From the NCBI GenBank assembly GCA_021432605.1, contig MU271147.1, positions 2,294,001-2,358,000 on the forward strand: a stretch of DNA of 64,000 nt, given 5' to 3'. Below are positions 10,514-21,587 of the stretch, piece by piece. Both the position numbers and the translations under genes were made by a program. This DNA comes from Coniochaeta sp. PMI_546. Its lineage: Eukaryota; Ascomycota; Sordariomycetes; Coniochaetales; Coniochaetaceae. A model generated the notes under the pieces. That model was not told the DNA's origin and ran no database searches. It saw only the letters and a program-made list of their open reading frames with translations. Each line of letters starts with the position of its first letter. Within the stretch, counting starts at the first letter, position 1.

Positions 10514-12375
10514 TCAAGAGAAATACTCATACACCCTCGTCGGGGTGGGTTCCGCGCTTACCAGGATCTCCGAGCCGTCCGTGAAGTCGGCAACCTGGAA
10601 TGAACCCGTAGCCGCATATGACTCTCGGCCCTCGACGTCGTCGTGGGCAAAGAGACCAAAGTTACTGGCAAAGAGCTCCCAATTGTCTGCCTCGGGCTCT
10701 ACAGACCACGCATCTAGTTCAAATCGCAGTCCGAGATATCGCCGTAGAAAGTATTCAAAGAACTTGAAGTGCAGGGGTGGTACAGGAGCCTCTGCATTTG
10801 GGCGGTCTTCCACATCTCCGACGATGTGATTTGGTTGTCGGGTATGCCAGTAAACGTTCTCAAGCAACACCCGCACTGTCAGCTCTTGCGGATAGCAGTT
10901 TGGCTGATAGCATATTGTCTGATCATCTGCCCTTCTCAGTCGAGCCGCGGCGTCTGTCGAGTCCGCCCTTATCGAAGGACTCTCTCCCTGGTCGATCTGC
11001 TCAGGCACAGTCACGATCTCTGGCTGGAAGATACCGAGGAAGACTACTGGAACCCGGCACAGGCTGCTCTCGTTTAACTTGAGCGGTCTTTGAGATTCAG
11101 TTCCGTACTGTGTACGGCGGCAGACAGTCTGCTCGATGTGCTGCAGAACCCATGCCATCTGAATGATTTGCCAGACGACGAAGTGAGCATCTGAATCACT
11201 CCTGCCGTCACCATTGCCTTCACCGGCTCCGTCAAAAGCCAGTTTCACTGGACAGTCCTCTCGAGTTTGGCAGATCTCGGCGCGACCCAGGCCTAACCCA
11301 AAGCGCTTAGCCATTGCTGCTCTTCCAACATCGTCTGCTAGGATGCTCTGCAAGATCCAGGCAGCGACGGGTCCATAGAGTGCCTCCTCTTCTTCTAGCC
11401 CCGAAGCAATATTGTATGGGGCAAACTTCTCCAGAAACGCGAGTTGCCTACTATCCTTGAACTCGCCGCGTTGCTCACTAGGCCACTCAGTGTCCACGCC
11501 TTCATCCTCGGCCCTCGTCAGAGGCTCGGCGTACACACCAGCAAGTGCGGCACCAGCAATCAGAGTCCGATAGATGGCCTTGTGCAAGCGCTCTGTCCAC
11601 TCGGCCATGCGATCCTCGGGTTCCTCTGGCGGGGTCTTAGGCGGGCCCCTGCCCAGATCTATGGGCCAGTACCCATCATGATGGCAGAACGCAACCTCAA
11701 GCACACGGGCCAAGTGGTGAAGCTTGCGGACGAGGGGTAGATCCGCCGCTGTCGGCCTGTGCCCTGAGAGGTCGTGGAGGGGGACTTCTGTCGGCGGTCT
11801 GTCACCCCTGGCTTCCGCATCGACGACCAGTTGAGTCACACGAGCCTGGGTGTGACAGTCAGCTTTGAGACTGGATCGACCCAGGGGTTGTGATTGAGTA
11901 CACGTGAGTGCGGAATAAAACGGTGCGGAATGAAGTGCGGAATGAATGGAGAGCGGAATGAGTGCGGAACAGATTACGGAGTTTTGCTAGGGGCATGTGG
12001 AGGGGGAAGGGTTTCATCTCGATATTATTCGATATCAGATCATTGCCAGCGAGGCATCTTTGGAGAGAAGGCACGCAGAGCGTTCCTAGATCATGCAGAG
12101 CAGGGGCACAGCTATGGTCTAGGATTCCGTGTAACGCTAGCAATGAGGCGCAAAGGAGGTAAGGTGCGTACCGCAATGAGGGCCTCATTGAAGGCGGGAA
12201 TCTCGCGTGGCCCGACTTTGGAGATGATGGCGGAGCCGTGAGCCTGCCACACCCGGCGGGTGTGCTGGCATGTCGCTGCAAGAGCGAGAACATCGCTTGC
12301 GGTCGCACATTGTTGGAAGATGCAAACAAGGAGTTCTGCAGGGCCGGAAGCGGCGAGGAAGTTGGTGACAGCCAT
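10514..12375 (-). CDS. F-box-like fungal protein
   Basis: Two exons on the minus strand: 12375-12172 and 11845-10514, joined in phase 0, give 511 aa. The N-terminal exon has an F-box-like run: PAELLVCIFQQCATASDVLA followed by LAATCQHTRRVW, ending in FNEALIA. Exon 2 continues with ARVTQLVVDAEARG. The rest (about 440 aa) is a fungal C-terminal region rich in acidic and aromatic residues that I cannot assign to a named domain. Such proteins are common in Sordariomycetes as members of large, variable families. If the F-box is functional, it would bind Skp1 in an SCF ubiquitin ligase; the target is unknown. The intron is 326 bp, long for this window, and carries the tandem repeat listed separately. 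The exon junction is supported by a GTACGC donor and a CACCCAG acceptor. Confidence 0.72.
11906..11970. repeat. Short tandem repeat (GTGCGGAAT unit) in the F-box gene intron
   Basis: Five imperfect copies of a unit close to AGTGCGGAATGA lie head to tail, with spacers of 0-6 bases. They lie wholly within the 326-bp intron of the F-box-like gene. On the transcribed strand the unit reads TCATTCCGCACT. Copy number could vary between strains. Confidence 0.8.
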
Positions 12376-14720
12376 GGGGTTATGGCGGAGCGAAGTTACC
12401 GTGCTGAGGGGCGCGCAAACTATTGGCGAGCCACAGACGACGTCCGGGAGAGGAACGTTGAATCGGTGAAAATAGCTTGGGGACAGGATAAATTCAAGGA
12501 TTGAGATAACGAGTACTAGTCCGAGCCAGAGTAGATGCAATCTCCTAAAAGTCTGAATAGTGATGGAAGTTCGGCTCGCGATACCTGGTTGGATGGATGA
12601 TACGTGGGGGTGCGGATCACGAGGTATGATTGAGGATTGCAATGCGGAATTGTCGGACCTCGCTGTGTGTGATCAGGGGTACCTTGAAAGGCATAACTGC
12701 GATGATTATCACTTCGACTCAAGAGAAAGAGAGCTCCCCGTCGTTGTAACATGAAACCTCCAGGCTTGTTCCCTAGACTAGACTAGACTGGACTCGATGC
12801 AACTCGAGATCGTCTACATCAAAAAGCTGTATATAGGCCTAACCGAGCAGGCGGGAAATACGAACCGGGAATAGGTAATGCAACAGGGGAGGGTCACGAC
12901 TTCATGGGTCTTTCAATATGACCTAAATCTATGTATATCTGCAATACAGGTTTGTTGGTTAGAGGTATAGGTTAAACGAGTGTCAATGAGCCGTCCAGGA
13001 ACCGGGTACAGAACGGTCCGGAAGGAATCACATCACTGCGGCTGGAGACAGATCAAAATGAGCCTCAATGCAACACTAGACCAGACTTTACATTGCGATC
13101 AGAATGCAACCAAAAGCTGCGGAGTTGAGGTACGTAGTTATTTAACCTGAAGTAGCTTATGTGCTAAAGATTGGATACCGCTAACTTGCCAATGTCATCA
13201 TATCGTGGAGGAGTGAGCACCTAGATCCTTCATGTCTAGATCAAAGTCGATACTACCAAAGGCAGGTACCTTATGATATGAAAGACTCGGTGAAAGATAC
13301 GCTCCTTATGAGCCAACAAGTCTGGCAGGACGTCTTGTGCAAATGAGACTTGGCCTAGAAACTAGTGATTCGTCGAAGATATATGCTTTGCCAACTCCTG
13401 CTTGAACACGTAGAACTTCCATGACTGGGCCACACAGCTTAGCATTTTCATGGCATACACACGAATTTTCATCTCCTGCTGACCTTGAGGTTAAATCTTC
13501 TCGAAATCATTTCATGCCCTGGAAACCCCATCCTCTATCTTTTCTCTTGTCCGATTCCTCTATGTCTTTCCACTTTGACCTTTGGTGTACTAGGTCCAAC
13601 AAACATCAAAGTGGCCACACACCGCTCAGATATGCCACACAGTACAGACGTTGGCGCTGTATGACTAGAGCTGTTTCGTGGACATGAAGTGAATACCTAG
13701 TGATTACTCATAAGAACCAGCCATCAAAACTGCTAGATACGCGCGAGAACATGCATTATGTGGCTGGACTTCTTGTCACAAGATTTAGGGATTGTGATGT
13801 CCCATACATCGGCCATCTGTTAATTATCAGACATACCCACACACTAGTGACGACATTCACGAGCTTATTTGAACGTCTCAGTGTTCATTAGTATTCCTGG
13901 AAGAGCGAACCCACGGCAGCTCGTTCACGGTTGGCGCATGGCAAGAAAATATTCAGAAAATTTGACTGAAGGTAGCGAACGAAAACCTCAGTCAAAATAC
14001 AGGGGGAATCCTGGAAAGGGAAATCATGCAGAGCAAAGTGGAAGAGGCAGAGACGAAGCTGTAGACATGATAACGTCTAGAAACTAATCTAAACTTGAGT
14101 GAAATGTATGGTAAGCAATTTAGCTGCTAGACTGCCACGCCGGTCCGAAACGGCCCGTTGTGCATCTTTGATGTCATTGTGTATTCGGAGGTAACCGAAC
14201 GAATCAGGTTTCCAAGGAGCTGCGGGGAAGTACATTAGCCACCCTGGCCACCAGAGCTCCAGGTCACCCTCCTCCCCCAAACTCTCACCAACGTATCGCC
14301 CAATCGAGTTGTGAACCCTTTCCAAGGTTGCTGCTGACTACAGTGTACTACCACAGTAAACCTGCTCTCCCGCCTGTGTGCGACCTGCTTGCCCGCTGCT
14401 GCTTCCAAACAAACCAATCACTTTCTTCTGCCGAGCTGCGCATCCGCCCCCGGCTTAATCGACCCCTCTGGAGCTGGCATCCTCGAAGCTCCGAAGCTCG
14501 TTACTCCCTACAGTGCCACACCTTATCAACTGTGTCACCGTCACCGGCACGGCGTATCAACCCGACATCTCGATCTCACACAACAATTGACGGGGCTACC
14601 GATACGCCAGCCATTCTCTGTAGGCCGACGACATTTCTCGTCAAGGCGTACCTTCTACGTTACCTGCCCATTTCGCCTGCCTCTCTACGCCTGCACCAAG
14701 TCACATTCACATCGCCCAAC
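12376..14720. other. Divergent intergenic region, F-box-like gene / NIPSNAP gene
   Basis: About 2.3 kb with no supported gene. ORFs at 13421-13687 and 13869-14087 have no recognisable content. The last 400 bases are the C/T-rich leader of the NIPSNAP gene, where the reading frame stays open from 14328 without protein-like sequence before the ATG at 14721. An AGGTACCT palindrome lies at 13264-13271. Confidence 0.4.
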
Positions 14721-15976
14721 ATGTTGACTCGACAACTCCTCCGCGTCCCCAAGCGTGTATCCGCTCCGGGAGCCGCCATCCGCACCTTCAGCACCACCCA
14801 GAAGGCCTGCCGGACACCCTCTCTGGCCGACATCGAGCCCGAGAAGCACGACGACTTCATCAGCCGGCAGAAGAAATTCCGGGAGCAGCTAGCAGAGGCG
14901 CAGAAGCAGCGGGAAGCAAGTGCGTTGTCAACCCTAACCCAATCTCCCAGCCCCCCCGACTTCACTGACCCCAATGCGTCTCCGTCTTCGTCTCCCTCTA
15001 CTTCTTCAACTGATGGTTCGTCCCGTGTTTCTTCTTATTCCCGTAGTATCTTCCCCGATCTCGGCCAGGGTCTCGGTTGGCTAAGCACCGCTCGTCGCGG
15101 CACAACAGGAAACGCAGCCGCGGCCAAGGACAAGGGTCCCCCGCGCAAGGCCGGCCCGCTCACCAACCTCATCTACGGCACCAAGGAGGGCCGCGAGATG
15201 GACGCCCAGATCGAGGCGAGCTTCAGCCAGGTCTTGGCGAGGGGCAAGTACGTGCACTCCATCGTCTTCCACGAGGTCAAGCCCGAGTGCGTAGACGAGT
15301 ACGTCGAACTGGTCGGCAGCTGGTATCCGAAAGTGGCGAGCGAGCCGGAGAATAAGGTTCATCTGGTCGGGAGCTGGCGGACGGAAGTCGGTGACTGCGA
15401 CACGTTTGGTGAGTTTCTGATCCGACCCCCCCCCTTTCATAACCTCCTCTGTTCATTTGCTGAGAACCGGTTGTGTTACGATGAAAAACAGTCCACATCT
15501 GGGAATACCAGCGCTACCAAGGCTACCACGCCTCTCTGCACTCCATCGCCACCCACCCGGGCTTCGCCGAGTTCGACAAGAAGCTTAAGAAGCTCATCAA
15601 GAGCAAGAAGACGTCGCTGATGCAGGAGTTCAGCTTCTGGCCCACCACTCCGCCGCGGCAGCTGGGCGGCCTCTTCGAGCTGCGCTCGTACACGCTGCAC
15701 CCGGGCAACCTGCTCGAGTGGGAGACGCACTGGCGCCGGGGCCTCAAGGCGCGCCGCGAGGTGATGGAGGGCGTGGGCGCGTGGTTCGTGCAGATCGGCG
15801 ACCTGAACACGGTGCACCACCTGTGGCAGTTTGCGGACCTGGAGGAGAGGAAGATACGCCGCGAGAAGAGCTGGAGCATCGAGGGTTGGGCCGAGACGGT
15901 GCACAAGACCGTCCCGCTGATCCAGGAGATGAAGAGCAGGATCCTCATTCCCATGCCCTGGTCGCCTGTTGCTTGA
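14721..15976 (+). CDS. Mitochondrial NIPSNAP-family protein
   Basis: Two exons, 14721-15408 and 15492-15976, split in phase 1 inside a valine codon, give 390 aa. The first about 30 residues (MLTRQLLRVPKRV onward, with IRTFSTTQKA) form a typical mitochondrial targeting sequence. A Ser/Pro-rich linker (about residues 68-115) follows, then GPLTNLIYGTKEGREMDAQI, the hallmark opening of fungal NIPSNAP proteins. Two ferredoxin-like NIPSNAP domains follow, one from KYVHSIVFHEVKPECVDEYV and one from LGGLFELRSYTLHPGNLLEW to the LIPMPWSPVA end. Human NIPSNAP1/2 are mitochondrial proteins linked to mitophagy signalling; the fungal role is not established. The ORF frame continues upstream, but the targeting sequence fixes the start at 14721. 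The gene converges on rav2. Confidence 0.93.
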
Positions 15977-16546
15977 CCCTGGTTTGATTCGCAAGTCACT
16001 GGAAAGCTTTCACAAACATGGAATAACATGGAATAACGGAGTTTAGGTTAGGGGGGGTCTTGCAAGCACGTGGTCTTCTTCATGTCGGTGTGTTTTTGTT
16101 TGCCATTGCAGGGACGTCATGGGCCTAGCTTGAGCATTTTCGTTGTCATTCAGTGGGAACGTCTGTACCCAAACAGATGGAATTTTGCGCATACCAAAAG
16201 TCTACAAATTGCGAGACGGACAAATCCGTGTACGGGCCAGATATGTAAAGTAGCCCAAGGACATTATATTCACCAGGTGGAAATCCAATTCCAAATGTGG
16301 AGGCCACAAAGCACGGCCGTGACCTCGTATTGCCACGACTGTATGTATGCAGATGATCCTCGACGAACAACGCCATGCCAGCACTTGAACCCCTTCTCGT
16401 GGACTAATACGTCCTATCCAACGCCCAGCCAATGCGGACAGCAAGCAACACCCAAGAGACAGAAACTCCCTGCTGTGATCAACAGAAACCCCCCGGCCAA
16501 CCAGCGAGCATACCCGGCGGAGACACATCCCGAAAAGAGGACCATC
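15977..16546. other. Convergent 3' flanks of NIPSNAP and rav2 genes
   Basis: This is the terminator region for two converging genes. A long plus-strand frame (16070-17122) runs into the antisense of rav2 and is a shadow of its GC-rich codons. No separate gene is seen. Confidence 0.5.
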
Positions 16547-17777
16547 TCAATCCTCCAGCTCCTCGCCCATAACAGCCGCCAGGTTCCGCCTGGCCATATT
16601 CAGCACATGTCCCAGCGCCGTCAACTTGGCAGCCAGGCTCAACAGGCTGGGATCCGCGCTCTCCACCCTGACCTTCTCGCGCACAAAGACGTCAATCTCC
16701 TTCCGCGCCGGCGCTGCGCCGGAGCTGTGCACCCTCCGCAGACTTCCGGAAGAGGAAGTGCCGGGCCTGGAGCCGTGCTCGTGCTCGTGCCCGTGCCCAG
16801 CAGCGCCGCCGTCGTCGTCGTCGCCGCAGCAGAAGCCGAAGATGCGGTCGGCCTCGTCGTGCTCCAGGCGGCGGGCGGTGCCGATGGCGAAGGCGAGCTT
16901 GGTGCCGAAGGTCTGCGGGACGGAGGCGTCTTCCAGGCTGCGCAGCCAGAGGACTATGCTGCCGTCCTGGACGCCGAGGTGGAAGGACAGGGGAGGGGGG
17001 CCGGCGGGGCCCTGGCGCGGGAGAGGGGGTTGGAAGTGGGAGGGGGACACGGAGCGGGTCGTCCAGGTGGGGTCGGAGGAGGTCAGGGGCGGGCCTCGGA
17101 GGATGGCGGAGGACTCGGCTAGGTATTGGGAGAGGAGGCGGAGCTGGGCGGAGAGGAAGGCTGGGCTGGATATTGGGGGGGAGACTGGTGGGGGTTTTGG
17201 GTGGGGGGTGGTCGGGTCCGGGGCGTAGCAGTAGGAGAGGGTGAGGGAGAGGAGGTCGAGGGAGTGGTTGAGGAGAGTGTGTAGGCTTGTTAGCGGGGCG
17301 AGGTGGATCGGGTGCGCCGGGTTGAGGGTCAGGGTCTGGGAGGGGAGGGTGCGCAGGCGGAGGTGGATTGTGCCCTTGACTATTCTTGTTCCGACGCGGG
17401 TTATGGTGCCCTTGACGATCTCGTTCCGCGGCGTGCTGAGCACCAGGGTGCTGCCCGGGTCGATGGGCGCGAGGAGGGCATAGCAGTCTTCGAGGCCGTG
17501 CTTGAGGTTTATGAGGGTTTCGTGGAGCTCTGCGAGGAGCCAGTCAAGCTCGCGTTTCTTTAGGCCGGTGGCGGTGTCGATTAGCACCATTTCCCAAGAC
17601 GCAGAGAGGTCAACCGGTTCCATCACTTGTCACGGCGGCCGCGCTGAGAGAAAGAGAGAGAGAAATAGAGAGAGAAATAGAGACAGAGACGTAGACGTAC
17701 ATTGGACTTACCTGTGTCGTCTCCTGGGCGATTTTAAGCTGCTCCGGGGCGATAGGTGGCCAGATCTCGACAGACAT
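16547..17777 (-). CDS. rav2: RAVE complex subunit Rav2 / Rogdi homologue
   Basis: Two exons on the minus strand: 17777-17712 (22 codons) and 17557-16547, joined in phase 0, give 358 aa. The protein starts MSVEIWPPIAPEQL. Across the junction it reads ETTQ-KRELDWLLAELHETL, followed by LKHGLEDCYALLAP, GSTLVLSTPRNEIVKG and RVGTRIVKGTIHLRLRTLP, which are characteristic Rogdi/Rav2 segments. Rav2 works with Rav1 and Skp1 in the RAVE complex, which reassembles V1 with Vo of the vacuolar H+-ATPase. A His/Glu/Gly-rich insert (HGHEHEHG) near residues 285-295 is unusual. The intron is 154 bp and holds a long pyrimidine tract ending in a second, stronger-looking acceptor at 17645-17644. Using that site would reach a stop after six codons. 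The gene diverges from pop7. Confidence 0.9.
17645..17692. repeat. GA-rich microsatellite in the rav2 intron
   Basis: Repeats of GA with interspersed AAAT and AC on the plus strand give a long CT tract on the transcribed strand. The tract sits directly before a CAG that can act as a 3' splice site. Confidence 0.8.
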
Positions 17778-18360
17778 GTTGTCCTAAACTAGTATGCTAA
17801 GGCATCTATCTATAAGTGATGTAGACTGATGATGTCTTCTTGGCAATGTTTCTGCCTGGAGTAGGACAACTTGAAAGACGAGATGCTCTGGTGCGAGGTG
17901 AAGTCATTCCATTGGCATAACTTGTGGGGTGACAGGGGGAGCTAAGAGCTAAGAGCTGCATTCTTGTTGCTTTGCTGGTAAGTGTAGCTTATTACAACGT
18001 GTAGCTACCTCACGCAGGGGTTATTAGCACGAGCCTATCGCTGGATTCCGCGGGGTGCCCCACCTTGCAGATCTCCATTCAGGCCGTACTGTGCATAACT
18101 TCAAACTTCCATCTGCTTGACGTCGGTCGCATTCATTGATGCGCTTTCAGCATTCACTAATTTATAACCATCACGAGCGCTGCATGCTTGGCTTTACTCA
18201 TAGTCCTTATTAGTGATGTGCACATAGCTGTTGACAGTCGCCTAGAATCTTGTAGCGCCCATCTGAACGGACAGCGCTAGAGGAGGCAGCAAGTTCTACC
18301 CTGTCGCCTTGCGCGACCTTGCGCCAGCTGTCCAAACTATCCCAAAGTATCCTCATCATC
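17778..18360. other. Shared divergent promoter region of rav2 and pop7
   Basis: The starts of rav2 (minus) and pop7 (plus) are 583 bp apart with no other gene between them. A direct repeat of AGCTAAGAGCT type lies near 17940-17960. The arrangement suggests a bidirectional promoter, but I cannot identify a TATA element or named operator. Confidence 0.5.
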
Positions 18361-19103
18361 ATGGACACAGACACAGCCACCAAGCCGCTGCCTAACCGGC
18401 CAGACGCAAAGCTTCCTCCGCTATCCAAAGGTAACTCCTCCAAGCTCGCATCTGCTGACCCCATGCTAATATGCGTATCCAAGGCTCTCGAGTCCAGAAA
18501 CGGCCCCTCGCCCGCCGCACACCGCTCTCTCTTAGCCGCGTCGACGTAGACGGCTACATCTCTCCTTCCTTTCGCAAGCCCGGCGGCAACGTGCGGACAC
18601 CGACATGTGTCTATGTCGGATCCAAGACGCCGTTCATGGCCGTCGTTAAGCGCGTTCGCAAAGCTCTCGAGAGCAGCGGTGGTGGGCCGCTGCCCAGGTC
18701 TACGAGGGGCTTACCTCTTACTGCACGAGTCGCGGCGTTGAGTACAAGCGGTAGGGGCGCCACTGGCAGGAATAAGAATAACACCGACGGCGGACAAGAT
18801 GGCAGTGACGAGAACACCGAGGGCGAGGTGATTGTACTCGGCACTGGCAAGGCTATCGAAAAGACATTGAACGTGGCTGCTTGGTTCCAGAGGCAGAATG
18901 ACTGCCGCGTTAGCCTACGGACAAGAAGTGTCGCTGCGGTGGATGATGTCGTCCTCGGCCATGCCAAGAACGTGAACGGGGACTGGGACGCCGACGCCGA
19001 TCCCGATGATGCGGATGCGGAACAGGAAGGCGACGACGAGGCGGAGGAACACTCCAGAGTCAGGATGGTTAGCTGCTTGGAGGTTGCGGTGCGACTGCTA
19101 TGA
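18361..19103 (+). CDS. pop7: RNase P/MRP subunit Pop7 (Rpp20, Alba-like)
   Basis: Two exons, 18361-18430 and 18484-19103, joined in phase 1 (split glycine codon), give 229 aa. The Alba-like fold is seen in VYVGSKTPFMAVVKRVRKAL (about residues 66-85), VIVLGTGKAIEKTLNVAAWF, CRVSLRTRSVAAVDDVV and the final strand VRMVSCLEVAVRLL. Pop7 pairs with Pop6 on the P3 domain of RNase P and RNase MRP RNA in the nucleus. There it supports tRNA 5' processing and rRNA processing. A low-complexity Gly/Asn/Asp insert (about residues 100-125) and an acidic run before the last strand lengthen it relative to yeast Pop7 (140 aa). The 53-bp intron is the shortest in the window. Confidence 0.9.
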
Positions 19104-21248
19104 GGGCTGTGATACCCGGGCCACAACGGAGATACGCCCAATTTACGAAGAAACATGCTTGGCTGCTGCTGAGTACGGTCTACGGAGGAAATACGGCGTT
19201 CCGGATATGATAAAGGATGCGGCACTTTAGCTGTTGGATCAGCGACCACAGTGCTATGTGTTTAGAGTTGGCCATGGATTGGGGTGGTATTCTCACGACA
19301 TGCCGAAGTCCGTGTCCTACATCTTTTGCCGGGCAATTCTTGAGACAACTGACCTGAGTCAATAATCTAATTGCAATATGGCATCGCGAACATGGTCCAG
19401 GTACAAGGTCGTTCACGGAAAGCGGGACAGCATCAACGCGGAGTACAGCGAAGCTTTCGAAACAGCAAGAGCCTCATGTGCTTGGCACCCTGTTCTCCGG
19501 GACAGATCCACCTCACCAAGTCGATCGCACGAGATGATCGTCGATGATCGCTAGATGGTGCACAAACTTGGACCGGCAAGCAGACTAGGCAGAACGGGTG
19601 CACGCAGAAGACTGTTCGAGACACAGTATGCTCTGAGGATGGTCTCACGGGCGTTCTTTTCATGGCCAGAAGATTCTGGGTCAGATATGCAGTGTCTCCT
19701 ATCATGTCACGGCCGCGGTCTTCAATTGTTGGACGTGGATATGGTTCCCGTCTCGGAGCAAGTCGCTCAGAAGACCTGGGAGTGTCTGAACTATGAACTC
19801 TGAAGCCATCAACGTCTGGACTCTGCCCGTTTGTGGCTTAGCGCACTGTCAGATTAGTGAAAGTTCTGATTGCTCAGGCTGTTAGTGGCGGAAATTGCGC
19901 AAATTTCACCAAAGTGGCGGCAACACACTCGAATGGTCCGGGCCATGTATTAAACAACCGCCAAGGTGACCTATGTAACTCTCCAAGGCGCTTCCGAACG
20001 ATGAACAACAAGAATCGTAGACCGGGGCATAACCACAAAAGTCCATGGGAGTCAACAGCGTGAAGACTGGATGAACAAGTGTTACTTAACCGCGGGGCGC
20101 AAGTGACAGCGGAAACAGGTGCGGTCAGACCTGAAAACGGCATCTTTGTGGCTGTGATATGGCTGAAGCGTCTGACAAGAGGCACAACAGTCGCGAAGTG
20201 CCTGAAATGGTGCCTCTAATTTCCCGCTTGAAACTGGAAATGACCGTGCTCTCTACCTCCGCTTGGCAGACGAACCGTCCCAATTTGATGTAACAGCTAC
20301 AAGGATTGGGCCTTGCTGGTCCGATCGTTTGATCAGGCAAAACACATCATCGTCCGCCCCTGCTGAAAGTAGGTAAGGTACCGTGACGTGGTAAGCGAGC
20401 ACACGTCAGGTAGCGCGGTGTCGGTAGTGTACTGTCATAGCACAAGGAGACATGCCCACAGAAAAAAAACCAGCGATGAAGGTTCTGAAGGTCTAACAAA
20501 ACGACAAGCGCAGGGCTAGACGGAAAAGGACCCCGGCGCCAGCTCACACACACTTAAGACCCATGTCGTTGTTCAAAACTTGCATGGTACCTTGCAGCTC
20601 GCGCCATGTGGACTGGACCCATATTTGTGATTCCCATCCTCTCATTGGCCTGCCGTCTAAGTACTAATTTCGCTCCTACCATGCTGCCCCCCAACGGTGG
20701 AAGTCACACTCGAGGGCTTTGACTTCGTCTTGTGCCTGCGCTCTTTCCCTACCTTAGTCCCTCTTTCCTCTTACATCGTCTAACTACGTCCGAAACGCTT
20801 CACCTTCACTTCCCACACCCTCACAGGCTTCGTTGGCAAAGTCTACAATCTCCGTCAAAACAAACAACAGACTTCGACTCGACATACTCGGCCGTGCTAG
20901 TATTCAGTCTGTCATTCATTTTCAGAACCATAACAACTACAGTCACTCGCGCAACGCCTGCTTTTGACAACCCAAGTACCCCAACCAACGTGAAACACAC
21001 GTCGCTCGCCAGTACATATCGCAACATCAAAGGACGACCGAGAAGGAGATCTTTCTGGTCACATTTACATACGCACGTAACAAACATATTACACCATCGA
21101 CAGTACCGATATCAGTCAGCTTTGAAAGCATCGACAGCAGTCAGAAAGGTCAACAACGACTTGCAATACTGCATAGAGCCTTACCATCCTCCAAACTCAC
21201 AACCTTCACCGTGGATATCCTCCAGATCAAGAGTATAACATCAGAAAG
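19104..21248. other. Intergenic region before the small GPI-type protein gene
   Basis: About 2.1 kb with no supported gene. Small ORFs at 19433-19705, 19555-19803 and 19874-20185 have no protein-like character. The last about 500 bp are C/T- and A/C-rich and probably form the promoter and leader of the gene at 21249. An open frame at 20732-21238 lies in that leader. Confidence 0.4.
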
Positions 21249-21587
21249 ATGCATCTCCCAACGATAGCAACCGCTCTTCTGCTCCCGCTCCTGGCGGCCG
21301 CCGATGGTCTCAGCACCACCACCGCCACCAGCACTCTGACCCAGACCCAGACAGTGACCCTGAGGCGCGCGCACACCGTCACCTCCACTTACGGGTTCAA
21401 CTCTACCGCCACCTACTTTCCCACCGCTACTGGCGCCTCAACCACCTCTTTCACCGCTGCCACGACCACCGGCGCCGCTGCATCCTCCTCAGTCAGCCCG
21501 ATCTCCAAGAACGCCGGCTCGACTTTGGGTGCCGCCCATGTGGTCCTCGCTGGTGTTGCTGGCGTGGCCGTCATGGCTCTTATGTAG
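21249..21587 (+). CDS. Small Ser/Thr-rich GPI-anchored surface protein
   Basis: A single exon of 112 aa. The N-terminus MHLPTIATALLLPLLAAADG is a clear signal peptide with cleavage near residue 18-20. The mature chain is dominated by Thr, Ser and Ala (a TSTLTQTQTVTLRR stretch, then repeated TATG/TTTG runs) and is likely heavily O-glycosylated. The C-terminus has a small-residue cleavage region (KNAGSTLG) followed by the hydrophobic tail HVVLAGVAGVAVMALM, the usual GPI-anchor signal. The protein would sit on the plasma membrane or be linked to wall glucan. No enzymatic domain is present. Such short glycoproteins evolve fast, so no specific family name is given. The start is the only ATG that leads directly into the signal peptide. 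Confidence 0.82.
   Translation: MHLPTIATALLLPLLAAADGLSTTTATSTLTQTQTVTLRRAHTVTSTYGFNSTATYFPTATGASTTSFTAATTTGAAASSSVSPISKNAGSTLGAAHVVLAGVAGVAVMALM

Noticed and set aside
20732-21238. 168-codon plus-strand ORF before the GPI-type gene
   Set aside because: C/T- and A/C-rich leader sequence with low-complexity translation; the signal-peptide gene starts just after it.
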